DNA from: Anaerotignum sp.
GTDB taxonomy: Bacteria; Bacillota; Clostridia; Lachnospirales; Anaerotignaceae
Length of the DNA: 5,340 nt
Assembly: GCA_020024395.1 (NCBI GenBank)
Contig: JAHHTV010000112.1
Span: forward strand, 1-5,340
Direction of reading: 5' to 3'
How positions within the stretch are numbered: position 1 is the stretch's first letter; the number at the start of each line of letters is the position of its first letter. The position numbers and the translations under genes were made by a program. This document shows, piece after piece, positions 1 through 5,312 of this stretch. The notes under the pieces were generated by a model that searched no databases, was not told the origin of the DNA, and saw only the letters and a list, made by a program, of their open reading frames with translations.

Positions 1-762
1 GTCAGAGTCATTGCCATCACAAATCAAAAAGGTGGTGTTGGCAAAACCACAACGGCAATCAATTTATCTGCGTGTTTGGCAGCCGCAGGCAAAAAAGTAT
101 TAGCCATTGATGCAGACCAACAAGGCAATACCACAAGTGGTCTCGGCTTAGACAAAAACAATGTTGCATTGACCATATATGATATATTATTGGAACAAAC
201 CACATTTGCACAAGTGAAACAACCCACCTGTGTAGAAGGTTTAGAGGTTGTACCTGCAAATATCAGTTTAACAGGTGCAGAAATTGAACTGATTGGCAAA
301 GAGGATAGAGAATACATATTAAAAAATGCATTGGATACCATCAAAAATGACTATGATTTTGTGATTATTGACTGTCCCCCCTCTCTGAATTTGATTACCA
401 TTAACGCATTGACTGCCGCAGATACCGTATTGGTTCCCATACAATGTGAATATTTTGCATTGGAAGGATTGGAACAACTGTTACACGCTGTCAATCTGGT
501 ACGCAAACGCTTAAACCGCAGTTTAGAAATTGAAGGAATTGTATTTACCATGTATGATGCCCGTACCAACTTGTCTTTACAAGTTGTGGAAGAAGTCAAA
601 CGCAGTTTGGGGGAAAATGTATACCGCACTATCATTCCTCGTAATGTACGTTTGGGAGAGTCCCCAAGCCATGGTTTACCCATTCATTTATATGACCCAA
701 AATCCAAAGGTGCGGAAAGTTATGCTTTATTGGCAGAAGAAGTCATGGAAAAGGAGTGGTAA
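1..762 (+). CDS. parA: Chromosome partitioning ATPase ParA/Soj (5' end cut by window)
   Basis: This is a ParA/MinD-type P-loop ATPase that works with ParB to separate newly replicated origins and, in Firmicutes (as Soj), also influences DnaA. The reading frame is open from base 1, so the first codon or codons lie outside. Counting the first visible codon as residue 1, the deviant Walker A motif KGGVGKT is at 10-16, the switch-like DADQQGN at 37-43, and Walker B FVIIDCPP at 120-127. The visible 253 residues match the usual length of chromosomal Soj, so probably only the start codon or a few codons are missing. There is no N-terminal DNA-binding extension of the plasmid type. An internal TTG at 76 is not the start, because the P-loop lies upstream of it. 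The stop overlaps the region carrying the parB ribosome binding site (AAGGAG, 751-756), consistent with co-transcription. Confidence 0.95.
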   Translation, partial: VRVIAITNQKGGVGKTTTAINLSACLAAAGKKVLAIDADQQGNTTSGLGLDKNNVALTIYDILLEQTTFAQVKQPTCVEGLEVVPANISLTGAEIELIGKEDREYILKNALDTIKNDYDFVIIDCPPSLNLITINALTAADTVLVPIQCEYFALEGLEQLLHAVNLVRKRLNRSLEIEGIVFTMYDARTNLSLQVVEEVKRSLGENVYRTIIPRNVRLGESPSHGLPIHLYDPKSKGAESYALLAEEVMEKEW

Positions 763-765
763 CAA

Positions 766-1644
766 ATGGCAGTAAAAAAAGGACTTGGTGCAAAAGGTTT
801 GGGTATTGAAGCACTCATCAATCACAAAATGGAAGACTTCGAAAATGGGGCAGATGGCGTTTTGGAACTAAACATCAACAAAATTTCCCCCAACCGCAAA
901 CAACCCAGAAAACATTTTGATGAAACAGCTTTAGAAGAATTGGCAGTATCTCTCAAAAATTATGGTGTTATACAGCCCATTGTTGTCAAAAAAACAAATG
1001 ATGGATATTATGAAATTATTGCAGGGGAACGTCGGTGGCGTGCTGCAAAAATTGCAGGATTGAAAACAATTCCTGCCGTTGTGCGAAAATGGGAAGAAGC
1101 AGAAGCATTTGAAGCCGCATTGGTTGAAAATTTGCAACGGGAAGACTTAAACCCTATGGAAGAAGCACAAAGTTATCACCGTTTACAATCCGAATTTGGT
1201 TTCAGTCAAGAAAAAATTGCAGACAAAGTGGGAAAAAGCCGTCCTGCTGTATCAAACGCCATGCGTTTATTGCAGCTTGACAGCCGTGTACAAAATTTTG
1301 TTATGGAAAACAAATTGACAGGTGGGCATGCAAGAGCATTATTGCCTTTACCACCAGAAATGCAATTTATTTTGGCAGAACAAATTTTAGAACAAGGTTT
1401 GAGTGTACGTGCTGTGGAATTGCTTGTAAAACAAAAACTGGAACAAAAACCAGAAACAAAAACCACCACACAAACAAATCCATCTGCATATCAACAAATG
1501 GAAGAAGAATTGAAAGGCATTTTTGCTACAAAAGTCACAATCAGCAAAAAGAAACGCAAAGGCAAAATCGAAATCGAATACTATTCCGATGAAGATTTAG
1601 ACCGTTTGCTCATATTGATGAAAAAATTAGAAACAGAAAGGTAA
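766..1644 (+). CDS. parB: Chromosome partitioning protein ParB/Spo0J
   Basis: ParB binds centromere-like parS sites, uses CTP to load and spread on DNA, stimulates ParA, and recruits SMC in the families studied. The 292 residues show the full family layout. A basic N-terminal ParA-contact peptide (KKGLGAKGLG, 4-13) is followed by the ParB/Srx fold with the CTP-binding GERRWRA at 87-93 and ENLQRED at 121-127. The helix-turn-helix is at about 146-169 (FSQEKIADKVGKSRPAVSNA), followed by GGHARALL at 186-193. A low-complexity Thr/Gln/Lys linker spans about 223-243, and a C-terminal dimerisation domain lies at about 245-292. The ATG at 766 is set by AAGGAG at 751-756 (9-base spacing) and by the conserved N-terminal peptide. 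It starts 3 bases after parA and is followed after 7 bases by the DUF4446 gene. It is ParB rather than the paralogue Noc by its N-terminus and by adjacency to parA. I see no parS-like 16-mer in this window. Confidence 0.96.
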   Translation: MAVKKGLGAKGLGIEALINHKMEDFENGADGVLELNINKISPNRKQPRKHFDETALEELAVSLKNYGVIQPIVVKKTNDGYYEIIAGERRWRAAKIAGLKTIPAVVRKWEEAEAFEAALVENLQREDLNPMEEAQSYHRLQSEFGFSQEKIADKVGKSRPAVSNAMRLLQLDSRVQNFVMENKLTGGHARALLPLPPEMQFILAEQILEQGLSVRAVELLVKQKLEQKPETKTTTQTNPSAYQQMEEELKGIFATKVTISKKKRKGKIEIEYYSDEDLDRLLILMKKLETER

Positions 1645-1651
1645 ATGCAAC

Positions 1652-2515
1652 ATGATTACAACATTCGTGCAGAAATATATCGTCTATTTTATAGGCGGTT
1701 TGGGCATTGCCGTTGTTCTGCTGTTTGTATTATGTCTGATATTATTTTCCAAAATCAGACGAGAACGAAAACGCTATGATTTTTTTATGGGGGCAAATCG
1801 CAGACCCACACACAATTTAGAAACAAAATTACAAGAATATTATGAAAACACAAAAGCCATTGATGCCAAATATACCGATTTATTGAACATGGTAACGGAT
1901 ATGGACAAAACCATGAAATCCAATGTACAAAAAGTTGGCTTAATCCGATACAATCCATTTGAAGAAATGGGCGGAAATTTATGTTTTGCATTGGCATTGT
2001 TAGATGGTGAAGATAATGGTGTGGTATTAAATGGCATACACAGCCGCACAGGTTCTTTCACTTATGCCAAACCCATTGAAATGGGTGTCAGCATTTATAT
2101 GCTTTCTGAAGAAGAAAAACAAGCTGTGCAAATGGCACAAGAACAAGCATATCAACCAAAACACGAAAAAGTGGTCAAAGTCAAATTCAAGCCATTGTTC
2201 AAACGTCGCTATGCACCAGATATGCAAAAACTGATAGCAAAACATCAACAACAAAAAATACCATCCGTTGGCGATGTTACAACAGATGAAAAACAACAAA
2301 TTGAAAAAGAAGAAACCGTTGCTGCACAAATTGCCGCAACCAATATCACAGAAGCATTAGAAGCTTCATTAGAACAAACCAATATTACAGAACCATCAGA
2401 AACTTTATTGGAACAAATACAAGAAGAAACTGCTGATTTTTTTGGCACATATGATGAACAAGCATTTGTGGATAACACAGAAAATCAACCGTCGAAAAAT
2501 GATGCTTTATTCTAA
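1652..2515 (+). CDS. DUF4446 family membrane-anchored protein with long acidic tail
   Basis: The function is unknown; DUF4446 proteins are commonly encoded just after parB in Clostridia. The 287 residues comprise a short N-terminus and one transmembrane helix at about 10-32, then a basic RRERKR stretch that suggests the remainder is cytoplasmic. A probable coiled coil covers about 52-92. The conserved core is at about 93-165, with VGLIRYNPFEEMGG, FALALLDGEDNGVVLN and SRTGSFTYAKPI. After the core comes a basic segment (about 172-190), then an acidic, Gln/Glu/Thr-rich tail of about 90 residues that includes a duplicated 13-residue unit (230-255). Typical family members, as I recall them, stop soon after the core, so the tail is an extension. 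The ATG at 1652 has AGAAAGG (1635-1641) 10 bases upstream. The 7-base gap to parB supports a parA-parB-DUF4446 operon. A perfect DnaA box overlaps the 3' end. Confidence 0.85.
   Translation: MITTFVQKYIVYFIGGLGIAVVLLFVLCLILFSKIRRERKRYDFFMGANRRPTHNLETKLQEYYENTKAIDAKYTDLLNMVTDMDKTMKSNVQKVGLIRYNPFEEMGGNLCFALALLDGEDNGVVLNGIHSRTGSFTYAKPIEMGVSIYMLSEEEKQAVQMAQEQAYQPKHEKVVKVKFKPLFKRRYAPDMQKLIAKHQQQKIPSVGDVTTDEKQQIEKEETVAAQIAATNITEALEASLEQTNITEPSETLLEQIQEETADFFGTYDEQAFVDNTENQPSKNDALF
2339..2416 (+). repeat. Two tandem 39-bp units within the DUF4446 tail
   Basis: Unit 1 (2339-2377) and unit 2 (2378-2416) align without gaps at 33 of 39 bases. They encode TNITEALEASLEQ and TNITEPSETLLEQ, and the reading frame is kept. 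Most differences change the protein, so the duplication is not very recent. It lies in the unconserved acidic C-terminal tail, where repeat growth is easily tolerated. Confidence 0.8.
2467..2475 (-). promoter_or_regulatory. Perfect DnaA box inside the 3' end of the DUF4446 gene
   Basis: The minus strand reads TTATCCACA, the canonical high-affinity DnaA box. It lies within codons of the DUF4446 tail, about 50 bases before the stop, and is the most upstream member of the cluster that continues through the following gap. One such 9-mer alone could be chance in AT-rich DNA; its position beside the other boxes makes it likely to be part of the same element. Confidence 0.6.
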
Positions 2516-2522
2516 CAAATAG

Positions 2523-2632
2523 TGTCGATAACTGCTATGTTTTTACATAGAATATCAAAATTTCTGTGTAGAAACTGTGGAAATGTGTATAAATCTTGTG
2601 GAAAACTCTGTGCATAACAAAAGTTATCCACA
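2523..2632. promoter_or_regulatory. DnaA-box cluster, candidate origin or DnaA-control element
   Basis: Seven DnaA-box-like 9-mers lie in 110 bases. Read on the minus strand they are 2523-2531 TTATCGACA (one mismatch), 2565-2573 TTCTACACA (one mismatch), 2576-2584 ATTTCCACA (one mismatch), 2584-2592 TTATACACA, 2597-2605 TTTTCCACA and 2609-2617 TTATGCACA. Read on the plus strand, 2624-2632 is TTATCCACA. The four without a note fit TTWTNCACA. Starts are 8-15 bases apart within 2565-2632. All but the last point the same way. An AT-rich stretch (2535-2564) sits between the isolated 2523 box and the dense part. DnaA would bind here; whether this is an unwinding origin, an auxiliary DnaA-loading or titration site, or an operator for the HAD gene cannot be told from the sequence. 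The location beside parAB, normally origin-proximal, favours a replication role. Confidence 0.75.
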
Positions 2633-2637
2633 ATTAC

Positions 2638-2645
2638 AAAGGAGG
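2638..2645 (+). promoter_or_regulatory. Ribosome binding site that sets the HAD gene start
   Basis: AAAGGAGG is a near-perfect Shine-Dalgarno sequence, 9 bases before the ATG at 2655. It decides against the longer in-frame reading from 2577, whose first 26 codons would run through the DnaA boxes and resemble nothing in the family. It begins 5 bases after the last DnaA box, so DnaA bound there could affect transcription into the gene. Confidence 0.9.
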
Positions 2646-2654
2646 AAGTCAGAC

Positions 2655-3458
2655 ATGACATATCGTATGATATTTTCTGATATGGACGGTACATTATTAA
2701 AAAATGATATGGAAATTTCAGAAAAAAACATCAATACCATCAAAAAAGCCACGCAAAAAGGTGTAGAATTTGTCATTTGCACAGGTAGAGGTGTGTATGG
2801 TGTAGAACGCTTTTTGAAACAATTAGACCTTTTTGGCAAAAAAGGCTATGTGATTTGCCAAAATGGTGCAGCTGTTTATGATTTAGAAAACATGAATATG
2901 GTGGTCAAACACGCTTTTTCTGCCAACAAACTACGTCCTGTAGTAGAAGCTGCCCGTCGTTTGGGTATAGATATTTATTTATATGATGACCGTACATTTT
3001 TAACCGAAAAAATCACAACAGAAGCAAAAAACTATTGCAAAGTTATGGGAGCAGATATGCGTATATTAGAAGATGGGCTTTCTTATGAAGGGCATTTTAC
3101 AAAATGTTTGCTTTCTGCAAAAACAGAACTTTTAGAACAACTGCGTACAGAAATCACACCTTTAACCACAGAAACATTTAATATTTTTTATTCTGGGCCA
3201 TATTATTTGGAAATTGTCAAAAAAGGTGTCAGCAAAGGCAATGCCTTAGTAGAAACAGCACAAAAAGCAGGTATTGCTTTATCAGAGGTCATTGCAGTTG
3301 GGGATAGCGAAAATGATTTGTCTATGATACAAAAAGCAGGTCTTGGCATTGCAGTTGGAAATGCTGTAGAAGATGTGAAAAAAGCTGCCAATGTTGTCAT
3401 GCAGGAAACATGTGCAGAAGATGCAGTTGCTGCTTTAATTGAAAAATTTGTTTTATAA
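2655..3458 (+). CDS. Cof-type HAD-IIB family hydrolase (phosphatase)
   Basis: This is a cytoplasmic haloacid-dehalogenase-fold phosphatase of the Cof/YidA-like group, which usually act on sugar phosphates, nucleotides or cofactor intermediates; the substrate here is not predictable. The 267 residues are the normal length. Motif I is FSDMDGTLL with the nucleophile D9 and acid D11. Motif II is ICTGR with T43. A QNGA turn lies at 69-72, before the C2 (type IIB) cap at about 80-185. The motif III lysine is K194 in GVSKGNAL, and motif IV is GDSENDLSMI (216-225) with D217 and D221 as metal ligands. All catalytic residues are present. The ATG at 2655 follows a strong ribosome binding site, and motif I falls near residue 10 as expected. 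It lies between the parAB operon and serS with 139 bases of DnaA-box DNA upstream, so it may have its own promoter or be read through from parAB. No + strand terminator with a T-run follows it. Confidence 0.93.
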   Translation: MTYRMIFSDMDGTLLKNDMEISEKNINTIKKATQKGVEFVICTGRGVYGVERFLKQLDLFGKKGYVICQNGAAVYDLENMNMVVKHAFSANKLRPVVEAARRLGIDIYLYDDRTFLTEKITTEAKNYCKVMGADMRILEDGLSYEGHFTKCLLSAKTELLEQLRTEITPLTTETFNIFYSGPYYLEIVKKGVSKGNALVETAQKAGIALSEVIAVGDSENDLSMIQKAGLGIAVGNAVEDVKKAANVVMQETCAEDAVAALIEKFVL

Positions 3459-3467
3459 TCCATTCTA

Positions 3468-3500
3468 ATAAAAAAGCCCAACGGTCGGGGAACCGTTGGG
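3468..3500 (-). terminator. Rho-independent terminator, minus strand
   Basis: The stem CCCAACGGT (3477-3485) pairs perfectly with ACCGTTGGG (3492-3500) around the loop 3486-3491. On the minus strand it is followed after one base by six T residues (3475-3470). On the plus strand no T-run follows (TGTCGG), so it would end only leftward transcription efficiently, although the stem may also slow readthrough from the HAD gene. Confidence 0.8.
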
Positions 3501-3566
3501 TGTCGGACGCTGGTTTGACGTCCGGGGGCATAGTTTCTGTACAGGAAAAGGGGCCTCCTTGTACAG
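3468..3566 (-). ncRNA. Candidate structured small RNA on the minus strand, three hairpins, C-rich tracts
   Basis: Read 3' to 5' along the window, three inverted repeats follow each other. TGTACAG 3560-3566 pairs with CTGTACA 3537-3543, perfect CGGACG 3504-3509 pairs with CGTCCG 3519-3524, and a perfect 9-bp stem lies at 3477-3485/3492-3500. The T-run after the last stem is present only on the minus strand (A3470-3475 on plus), so the transcript should run leftward and end convergent to the HAD gene. Length would be about 100 nt. Three C tracts (opposite G3550-3553, G3524-3528 and G3487-3490) lie in or beside predicted loops, a layout known from Firmicute small RNAs that bind Shine-Dalgarno sequences (RoxS/RsaE type). 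No convincing protein is encoded there. I do not recognise a named RNA family. Alternatives are a repeat element or a leader attenuated before any gene. Confidence 0.5.
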
Positions 3567-3664
3567 TACTATCATACAATAAATATGTGATATATTCCAT
3601 AAAAGAACCATTAAAATTTCATTAAAAGAACCCATAATTTGACAAAATCATACCAAAAAAACAC
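3567..3664. other. AT-rich gap between the minus-strand RNA and the serS promoter
   Basis: This gap of about 100 bases holds no gene. It contains TAAAAGAACC twice (3600-3609 and 3623-3632), 23 bases apart, whose role is unknown. It also has an isolated perfect -35 hexamer TTGACA (3639-3644) with no -10 partner at the right distance. It probably serves as the shared upstream region of the divergent minus-strand RNA and the serS leader. Confidence 0.4.
3571..3576 (-). promoter_or_regulatory. Possible -10 box for the minus-strand RNA
   Basis: The minus strand reads TATGAT, five of six matches to TATAAT, placed so that transcription would begin near 3564-3566, the base of the first hairpin. No good -35 hexamer is found 16-18 bases upstream, and the TGn of an extended -10 is absent. 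The case therefore rests on the fit with the RNA's 5' end. Confidence 0.35.
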
Positions 3665-3692
3665 TTGCATTTTTGTTTTGTTATGTTATAAT
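3665..3692 (+). promoter_or_regulatory. Promoter of the serS T-box leader (extended -10)
   Basis: A perfect TATAAT (3687-3692) is preceded by TGT (3684-3686), giving the extended -10 form TGnTATAAT. The -35 position carries TTGCAT (3665-3670, 16-base spacing), which matches only TTG of the consensus; the extended -10 would compensate. The start of transcription is expected near 3699, giving a leader of about 315 nt before serS. Confidence 0.75.
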
Positions 3693-3723
3693 GGACTGCA
3701 ATGAGGCGTAAAACAATATATTG

Positions 3724-3928
3724 TTTTGAAGAAAAACAAAGTTTTGGAAATTCTTACAGAGAGCCGATGGTGGGTGCAAATCGGCAGAAGGAACAAAACC
3801 GTCCATTTTTCAAGCCTGCCGATGAAAGTCGGAAGGGTAAGCCCTTTATCGCTGTTTGAGTGGTTCGGATACTTTTGTCCGAGCAATCTGGGTGGCAACG
3901 CGGGAGTGACTCTCGTCCCTGTTTTTTT
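3724..3928 (+). promoter_or_regulatory. T-box riboswitch, serine (tRNA-Ser) type
   Basis: A T-box leader reads the charging state of one tRNA and lets transcription continue when that tRNA is uncharged. Stem I is built from GAAAAA 3731-3736/UUUUUC 3806-3811, GUUUUG 3741-3746/CAAAAC 3794-3799 and GCCGAU 3763-3768/AUCGGC 3780-3785, capped by the AGAGAG (3758-3763) and GGUGGGUGCAAA motifs typical of its head. The internal loop between the first two helices carries CGUCCA (3800-3805), giving UCC (3802-3804, serine) as specifier, followed by the usual purine. A small stem lies at 3819-3832, and stem III has UCGGA 3865-3869/UCCGA 3878-3882. The T-box core GGGTGGCAACGCG (3890-3902) contains bulge UGGC (3893-3896), complementary to GCCA, as expected for tRNA-Ser with discriminator G73. 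Specifier, bulge and the downstream serS agree. Confidence 0.93.
3901..3928 (+). terminator. T-box-controlled Rho-independent terminator
   Basis: CGGGAG (3901-3906) pairs with CUCUCG (3910-3915, one G-U pair) around UGA. After UCCCUG it is followed by seven T residues (3922-3928). The left arm overlaps the end of the T-box sequence, so terminator and tRNA-stabilised antiterminator exclude one another. The core stem is short, so the terminator may depend on additional pairing with the UCCC that follows. Confidence 0.8.
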
Positions 3929-4004
3929 GGGGATTGGGGGTCTTTTTTATTTTCAAAAATTACCCCATATCCTTATTCGATAGATTTGAAAAAAGAAAGG
4001 GGTA
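3928..4004 (+). promoter_or_regulatory. Possible mRNA switch masking the serS ribosome binding site
   Basis: UACCCC (3961-3966) is fully complementary to GGGGUA (3999-4004), which includes the Shine-Dalgarno core of serS (AAAGGGG, 3996-4002). The same C tract can instead pair with UGGGG (3928-3932) or the G run at 3936-3940, just after the terminator T-run, helped by the U-rich/A-rich arms at 3942-3960. The two pairings exclude each other. This is seen as complementarity only; a regulatory role is inferred. Confidence 0.35.
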
Positions 4005-4013
4005 ACAAACATT

Positions 4014-5303
4014 ATGTTAGACATCAAATTTGTAAGAGAAAATCCTGAAATTGTAAAAGAAAATATCCGCAAAAAATTCCAAGATAACAAATTGCCTTTG
4101 GTAGATGAAGTGTTAACATTGGATAATGAAAACAGAACCATCAAACAAGAAGTGGAAGCATTGCGTGCAGAAAGAAACAAACTGTCCAAACAAATCGGTG
4201 GTTTGATGGCAAAAGGCGAAACACAACAAGCAGAAGAAATCAAAGCAAAAATCGCCAATGAATCCGAACGTGTGGACACATTGACTGCCAGAGAAAAAGA
4301 AGTGGAAGAACGCATCAAAACAATTATGATGACCATTCCAAATATCATTGACCCTTCTGTTCCCATTGGGAAAGATGACAGCGAAAATGTGGAAGTAGAA
4401 CGCTTTGGTGAGCCTGTGGTACCTGATTTTGAAATTCCTTATCATACAGATATTATGGAAAGCTTTGATGGTATTGATTTGGATAGTGCCAGAAAAGTGG
4501 CTGGCAATGGTTTCTACTACCTGATGGGCGATATTGCAAGATTACATTCCGCAGTATTGACATATGCCCGTGATTTTATGATTAACAGAGGGTTTAAATA
4601 TTGTATTCCTCCTTTCATGATTAGAAGCAATGTTGTAACAGGCGTTATGAGCTTTGCAGAAATGGATGCAATGATGTATAAAATCGAAGGCGAAGATTTG
4701 TATTTGATTGGTACCAGTGAACACTCCATGATTGGTAAATTCATTGATACCATGAACAAAGAAGAAGACCTGCCTCAAACATTGACCAGCTATTCTCCTT
4801 GTTTTAGAAAAGAAAAAGGGGCTCATGGTATCGAAGAAAGAGGCGTATATCGTATACACCAATTTGAAAAACAAGAAATGATTGTGGTATGTAACCCAGA
4901 TGAAAGCCCTATGTGGTATGATAAATTGTGGCAAAATACCGTTGATTTGTTCCGTTCTATGGATATTCCTGTGCGTACATTGGAATGCTGCTCTGGTGAT
5001 TTGGCAGATTTGAAAGTCAAATCCGTAGACGTAGAAGCATGGTCTCCTAGACAGAAAAAATATTTTGAAGTTGGTAGCTGCTCCAATTTGGGTGATGCAC
5101 AAGCAAGAAGATTGGGTATCCGTGTGGTAAACAAAGATGGTAAAAAATACTTTGCACACACATTGAACAACACTGTTGCTGCACCTCCTAGAATGTTGAT
5201 TGCATTCTTGGAAAACAATTTGCAAGCAGATGGTAGTGTACGTATTCCAGAAGTATTGCGTCCTTATATGGGTGGCTTAGAAAAATTAGAAAAAGTAAAA
5301 TAA
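4014..5303 (+). CDS. serS: Seryl-tRNA synthetase (class II), atypical subtype
   Basis: SerRS charges tRNA-Ser (and tRNA-Sec where present) with serine in the cytoplasm. The 429 residues are full length. The N-terminal tRNA-binding arm is a long coiled coil (about 35-105) and the catalytic core follows. The serine/ATP pocket has GTSEH (233-237). Motif 2 is CFRKEKGAHGIEERG (263-277) with R265, and it runs into YRIHQFEKQEM (279-289). Later come EAWSPRQKKYFEVGSCSN (341-358), HTLNN (382-386), and motif 3 with PPRMLIAFLEN (391-401) and R393, then GSVRIPEVLRPYMGG. The common bacterial enzyme has TAEVP and RAEAGSAGRDTRG in these places; the GAHG and T-E-H forms here recall archaeal-type SerRS. The ATG at 4014 has AAAGGGG (3996-4002) 11 bases upstream. 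It is alone in its transcription unit, controlled by the serine T-box, and ends before a hairpin. Confidence 0.95.
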   Translation: MLDIKFVRENPEIVKENIRKKFQDNKLPLVDEVLTLDNENRTIKQEVEALRAERNKLSKQIGGLMAKGETQQAEEIKAKIANESERVDTLTAREKEVEERIKTIMMTIPNIIDPSVPIGKDDSENVEVERFGEPVVPDFEIPYHTDIMESFDGIDLDSARKVAGNGFYYLMGDIARLHSAVLTYARDFMINRGFKYCIPPFMIRSNVVTGVMSFAEMDAMMYKIEGEDLYLIGTSEHSMIGKFIDTMNKEEDLPQTLTSYSPCFRKEKGAHGIEERGVYRIHQFEKQEMIVVCNPDESPMWYDKLWQNTVDLFRSMDIPVRTLECCSGDLADLKVKSVDVEAWSPRQKKYFEVGSCSNLGDAQARRLGIRVVNKDGKKYFAHTLNNTVAAPPRMLIAFLENNLQADGSVRIPEVLRPYMGGLEKLEKVK

Positions 5304-5312
5304 TCATACAAT

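Noticed and set aside
766..1644. A parS site within parB, as in some Bacillus genomes
   Set aside because: No 16-mer resembling TGTTTCACGTGAAACA was found here or elsewhere in the window; parS sites are presumably outside.
2535..2550. CTATGT-TTTT-ACATAG inverted repeat after the DUF4446 stop, as a terminator
   Set aside because: The stem is only 6 bp and AT-rich, and no T-run follows on either strand. It is too weak to be called a terminator; it may simply be part of the AT-rich DNA next to the DnaA boxes.
2577..2654. Longer N-terminus for the HAD protein starting at 2577
   Set aside because: There is no ribosome binding site before 2577, the added residues lie in the DnaA-box region, and the strong AAAGGAGG at 2638 places the start at 2655.
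3639..3644. Perfect TTGACA as the -35 of the serS promoter
   Set aside because: No TATAAT-like hexamer lies 15-19 bases downstream. The extended -10 at 3684-3692 is about 40 bases away, too far to pair with it.
3726..3983. Small + strand open frame of 85 codons in the serS leader
   Set aside because: It lies across the T-box stems, whose structure explains the sequence fully. The start lacks a ribosome binding site and the protein resembles nothing I know.
3928..4002. G-quadruplex from the G runs after the T-box terminator
   Set aside because: Only three G4-G5 runs are present (3929-3932, 3936-3940, 3999-4002) and the third is far away and part of the ribosome binding site, so a single-molecule quadruplex is unlikely.
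4542..5225. 227-codon open frame on the minus strand inside serS
   Set aside because: It is the opposite-strand reading of a well-conserved serS. It has a Cys/Phe/His-rich composition typical of such shadows, shows no recognisable domain, and has no ribosome binding site that I can see.
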